Origin: Seiridium cupressi
Lineage: Eukaryota > Ascomycota > Sordariomycetes > Amphisphaeriales > Sporocadaceae
Assembly (NCBI GenBank): GCA_036674765.1
Contig: JARVKI010000016.1
Coordinates: forward strand, 1 to 64,000
Direction of reading: 5' to 3'
Length of the DNA stretch: 64,000 bases
The notes beneath the pieces were generated by a model. It ran no database searches. It saw only the letters and a program-made list of their open reading frames with translations, and was not told the DNA's origin. Both the position numbers and the translations under genes were made by a program. Positions 59,402 through 64,000 of the stretch are shown one piece after another; the stretch's first letter is position 1; every line of letters starts with the position of its first letter.

Positions 59402-62400
59402 GGTGACTGTTTCGGATGTAATCAAATCGATAGATGACGGGAACGAGAAGGAATTCGAATTATTGTTAGTGAAAGACGATTGTCGCAGTAGATCCGCGGC
59501 CTCCCCGTCCGCAGAACAAAATAGGTCGTCTCGTTACACGTGGAGTCCGCCCGAGTGACGAGGTCACTAATCTGAGGCAGGCGTTCAAATTTGTTGGAAA
59601 CACGAGTAGCCCCTCTCCTGGAAATGTGGGCGTGTCTACGTGTGCGCGGGATTGGGCGAGGGTTTGTTTAGAGGGAGAAGGAGAAGAGTTGGGTCAAAGT
59701 GTCGGCAAACGATGGTGAGAAGATCGGAAAGAAGGAAAAAAGCATCCAGTCCAGGAAGAATGGAATCGACGCAGCCGTTGATGTATGTACGGTCGATAGG
59801 AATAAGGGAAGAAACGAGTGTGGGTGAGAATGGAGTGATGTGGTGCGCATGTGTGTTTGGTAGGCAAAGACGGGGAACAAGAGACTGGGCGGCAGCCAGG
59901 CCGCGCTTTGCTGTTGGTCTGCAGCCGACGACAAGATTATTCGATGGGTCGTTACATCCACTGACCACAATGGGCCAGGCCCAAGACAAGGTGGCCACTC
60001 ATGGCAGCCCCAGCGCCTGAGATTAGTGGGACGCCTCGTATTACGTTGCTCATCTGCATTTCCATGGGGAGTGGACGCATGAGGCATGACCCCCCCAAAG
60101 GGTTTTCTGACAGGGCAACGGTCCACTGATTGGCCCACTCTGCTCGCTAGCTCCCGGCACTGCCAGCTCTTACTATGTACCTCCTCCATCGCGTCTGCTT
60201 GCTCATTCGGCGTGGGCGCATAAATGCACAAAACCGCTGCTCCAATACAGCCAGCCCATGGCTGCCATACCCGAGTTTGGCTTTGACTGCTCATCACATG
60301 CTTGAGTGAGGAATACAATTCAACCATCGTCGGTACCTGAATATTTCGATGAGTAGTCTCTGCGAGCAGAGAGACACTGGTGGTACCTCCTAGCTAGAGG
60401 TCGACAAAGCCATTCGCTTTGTCCCCGCGCTAGAGATCTACCTCCAGTGAGTAAGGGCAATGCAGGCAGCCAAGTACGGATTAGGTGTCCTGCAAGCGTA
60501 AATGTTCGCGCCGTCGCGTCCCATTTGGAAGGGTGGGAGGTCTCGAAGCAGCAAAGCCTCCACCCAGAAATCAAAGATTTCCAAGCTGACGGAATCGGCC
60601 GTGTGTCTCTTCCTTGAACTCTAATGCCGTCCCAAAAATAAATCTCACGTTGTCAGATTTGTTGTCAGATTTGTTCTTCTCTATACGACGAGCTTTCAGT
60701 GTCAACTACCTTGGACTTAATAACATTTATCATATTTTTCCATGTAAGTTACTAAATTGGCCCCGCCTAACCTGCCAGGTGGACCAGGATGTTACCTTCG
60801 GACGTCACGGCATGGGGATGGCCGGCTTCTCGGGGTTCATTTGGTGGCGAAGCTGGTTTGGACGCATTCGATGATTGTACTGCAACCCGACGCAGTTGCC
60901 TCAGCTTGCTAGCCGGTTAGTTTGGCAAGTAACGTTTTAGGGGGCATTGTTGCGTACAGGTTAATTGGTCCGGCGGCCGCCCAGGCAATGTAGATGATGG
61001 CTACCCGACTCTATCAACTATAGAAAATAGGTGTGATCGCTATTAAGAGCCCGGACAATTTTACTGCAACAACCATGACGAAGTAATCGGTGGAACCTCG
61101 CATTCGATCGGGAAACCAGGCCCATGTAACAATCAATTCTGCATGGCAGGGATAGCGAGCATTTGCCTGTTGGCGGAAGACTCTATTGAGACTCTAAAAG
61201 TAATCTGGCGACTCAACACCATAGGGCGCTCTAACTCTCGACCATATTAGTTATTCTTTATTTTAGAGTATCAAGATCCAATGCTTCTTGCTGGGCTAGA
61301 ATTATCAGATAACCTTATACTGTAGATGCATAGTTGGCCATTGACCACACGTGACGACGCCATAGTTCATGCTTCGTAATTGTATGCTCAAGCTAGACGT
61401 GCTCTTCTTTCCGGTTGGTTGGCCCGTCGCTAGGCTCTATCTGATACTTCATAGTCGTCGCTTTTACCCGATACACTGCTTTCCTTCACAATCGTTGATC
61501 CATAGGCTGCTGTATTCTTGTACTCTGGTTCTGTAAACGAGCCATAATCGTTAAAGTTTCAAGTATGGCTGGCTCTGTGCCGGGTGATAAGTCTAGGTTG
61601 AATACAATGCCATTTACTTTATTCTCGTGGCATTCATCGTTGATTGATCCTCCCAGGCGCCACTCATCCAACTATCTGCCCATCTGGTTTCCTAAAGTGA
61701 AATGAATAACAGGGAAGATCATGTCCAAGTAAACGTTGAGAGACGGAAAACTAGCATCTCCCATAAGAATATAATCGTTCATATGTCTTTTCAATCACAT
61801 TGGAAATCTGGCTTAGACCCAACAAGTGACAGGTCTCGGCATTTTGGTCCGTTTTTCTGTAGTCGTATGATCGTCAGCTAATGAACCCCATATTGCTTTT
61901 TCACAGCACAAGTTACCGAGTGGCTGCCCCTAGAACTCGCCAGATATTCGACCATAATTCCGCGGCATGCCTCAATCACAACACGGGCAACGAGGAGGAT
62001 TAAAAGAGTGTTTTCACTGTCTTACGTTCTCTTGCCCTAAACGCCTGCACGCCTCTCATGTGGAGGGGAGACGAGTTCAATAGTTTCTTACAGGTGCAAA
62101 AAAGGAAAATGATGTAGCGGAATAGCAGATCCCATGACAGACTGGAGCTGGGATCGATAATGAGTGCGAGCTCAAGGTTCGTCAACGGCTTACACCTTTC
62201 TCTAGCTCCGGGTAGCTGGCAGAGCGTCCGCGCTCAATCGTGAGCCGCATAGTGTTAGCGCGAAGTCAATTTTACACTCGTGGCACTAGCAGGTTGGCCT
62301 AATAAGGAGGTGCGGTATATCCACTGGCCCATTTTGGCAGAGTAAAAGCAATGTTTGTAAGGGGTGGAAAGAGAGCTACCTATTCCAAAGCTTCTCGTGT

Positions 62401-63401
62401 ATTGCATCAATCATCGGAGCCAGGCGATGCCGCCATGGACATAGGTGGCCTGAGCTCTGTCAATCATGGAGCTTCGTTCAAGCACATGCAATGCTCGCAC
62501 CCGTCTCAGCACTCACTGGCGAGGCCAACGAATGGCGGGTCGGGTTTGGGCCCAGGGTCTCTCGCGTGGAGGGGCGCCTGTCATTTTTGAGATGCCACGG
62601 CTTCAGGGGTGAGATGAAGGGTACACGGCCGACAAGACGATCCCCGCAGTTCTGGCGCGACCAGAGCCGGAGCTCACAGGTAACCCCTAACAATTCAATT
62701 AAAGCTCATTACGTTGATGAGCAGCCGGGCCAAAACGGGCAAGGCGGCCAGGAAATTCGAGAGCTCTTCCCAGCAAATTGTCCAGCATTGGCGCAGGGCA
62801 AGCGTGGCAATCCCTGGCCAGCTCATCAACTTGGCCGGGAAGTCAATCTCACTGTGCTGCACTCCACGCTTCCATCTCTCCACACGTCTCGCGTCCTTTC
62901 GTCTGTTTGCTGTTCGTTTGGTTCGTTCGACTTCGAGGTCTGCAACAATCGTCAACAAGACTCGAGATTTCTTATTCGAAGCGGGCAAAGCGGCTGCGAT
63001 CCGATGCATTCGACAATCGCCCAGAGTCGTCTACCTTTACCTCTCCCGCTCCTTTAGTTCTCTGTTCTCTTTCCCCTGACAATTTTCCGCTAGGCCCCTG
63101 TACCCCTGGGTTCAAGACGCTCACTTTTTTTTTTTAATCGAGCCGGAAACGCGTCGCGATAATCAGCCTCTGTCATCCTTTGGCAACCTCGACTATTGAC
63201 AACCTCGCTCGGGCTGTCAATGCGATCATAGGCGACGCGAGGGGGAATTTTTCTGAGCATCAGTAGCAGGCGATTTGTTCTTCGTCTGCGCTGATCTCAC
63301 TCTGGTATGCCCCTGCCACAAGCCGACATCTGCCAATACCGGGGTAGCATGCCGCATCTTCGATAACAACCATCAAGCTAACTTTGCATTTGGATTTCCA
63401 G
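59402..63401. other. 4-kb region without a confident gene
   Basis: Upstream of the Mid2-like gene and of the gene at the right edge. Open frames at 59668-60327 minus and 62491-63057 plus overlap antisense frames and have no recognisable domain. A short direct repeat TTGTCAGATTTG lies at 60652-60675. The last kilobase is probably the promoter and long 5' leader, with introns, of the gene at the edge: a CTAAC branch-like site and TTTCCAG end at 63401. Confidence 0.4.
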
Positions 63402-64000
63402 ATCTTCTTAAGACGTCTTCTCCAAGGTCGTCGGCTCCTCCTAGTGCTGCCGCAGCACAGGACGGCATCGGAGGTTCACCTACCCGAGACGTAGATCCAC
63501 CAAAATCACCTGCCTTCTCGACAAGCTCAACCTTCGACGGCTCCGAGGACGAGGCATCATCCTCCCTAGTGCTGCCCTCGCTTCCAGCACCGCAGCTCTC
63601 TGGACGAGCCCGAGAGCACCTCCGTAGGATCGAATCGCCCCAGTCTCATTCCGAGGGTGAAGACAACAACAGCCAGTACGTTACTGCAAGCTGGGGCTCG
63701 CCATATCCTCCAAGCTCCGAAAGCCATTTGCGCCGGCAGAGTTTTAGCAGTGAGCCCTCCGACGATTCGCCAATTCATCAGCTCGAGATTTCGACCCCGT
63801 TCCTGAGAAGAATTCCTCCGGACTCACCGACTAACCAGGCGCAAACGCAACAGTCTGGTCTGTCCGACAGTGCCGCCGTGCTTCTGAACCGAGCCCGCAG
63901 GCCTGTGCGCAGCATCACCGAAGACTGGATTCGTGCACACACGACCAACGATCTGACTTCGGAGCATCGTCACTGGCTGAGTGACGGTGACTACAGCGAG
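63402..64000 (+). CDS. 5' part of a disordered protein, cut by window edge
   Basis: From the acceptor TTTCCAG (63401) one frame stays open for 200 codons to the end of the window, without an in-frame ATG, so the start must be in an upstream exon that I could not place. The visible part is rich in Ser, Pro, Asp and Glu (SPAFSTSSTFDGSEDE), then SPIHQLEISTPFLRRIPPD, and a more structured segment SAAVLLNRARRPVRSITED followed by WIRAHTTNDLTSEHRHWLSD at the edge. Codon use and the uninterrupted frame support coding. No family is recognised; it looks like the disordered N-terminal region of a larger regulatory or structural protein. Confidence 0.65.

Noticed and set aside
59668..60327. 219-codon minus-strand frame
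   Set aside because: Composition is Ser/His/Pro/Phe-rich without any domain, and it overlaps another frame on the opposite strand; likely promoter DNA of the Mid2-like gene.

Overview
The window is nuclear DNA of a filamentous ascomycete (Pezizomycotina, probably a Sordariomycete). The evidence is short introns of about 40-120 bp with GT..AG ends and CTAAC-like branch sites, a HET-domain protein, a fused ARG5,6 protein, Atg29, a Dfg5/Dcw1-type GH76 enzyme, a secreted sedolisin, a LysM protein and intron-bearing tRNAs. Genes are well spaced and lie on both strands. There are no phage, CRISPR or operon-like features and no recognisable intact transposon. The species cannot be named from the sequence.

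Left part (1-22 kb): an AT-rich minisatellite edge; an MFS transporter with an apparent one-base frameshift; a four-span DUF6640-like membrane protein; the giant proteasome activator BLM10/PA200; tRNA-Ser(AGA); a thioredoxin-fold/GST-like (FAX-type) protein; a large HET-domain protein; an FAD amine oxidase of the sarcosine/fructosyl-amino-acid oxidase family; aspartate-semialdehyde dehydrogenase; and tRNA-Pro(AGG).

Middle (22-46 kb): the mitochondrial arginine enzyme ARG5,6; a synaptobrevin R-SNARE; a GH76 cell-wall mannosidase; a small secreted precursor with three TCPGCD repeats and dibasic sites; a single-span membrane protein; a CCCH zinc-finger protein; Atg29 with a 10-nt microexon; and an unrecognised multi-span membrane protein.

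Right part (46-64 kb): a disordered conserved-type protein, the ribosome-assembly WD40 protein IPI3, a sedolisin protease, a 10-N assembly gap inside long A/T runs, a LysM protein, a five-exon small secreted Cys protein, a Mid2-like Ser/Thr-rich wall sensor, and the 5' part of a disordered protein cut by the window edge.

Housekeeping genes (BLM10, HOM2, ARG5,6, SNC, ATG29, IPI3) alternate with surface or secreted genes. The stretch from 52.6 to 59.4 kb is enriched in secreted and wall-facing products. The most novel item is the TCPGCD repeat precursor at 32752-33063: it has the layout of a Kex2-processed pheromone or ribosomal-peptide precursor but not the known alpha-pheromone consensus. All exon boundaries are inferred from splice signals, reading-frame phase and family alignment from memory. 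None has been checked against transcripts.
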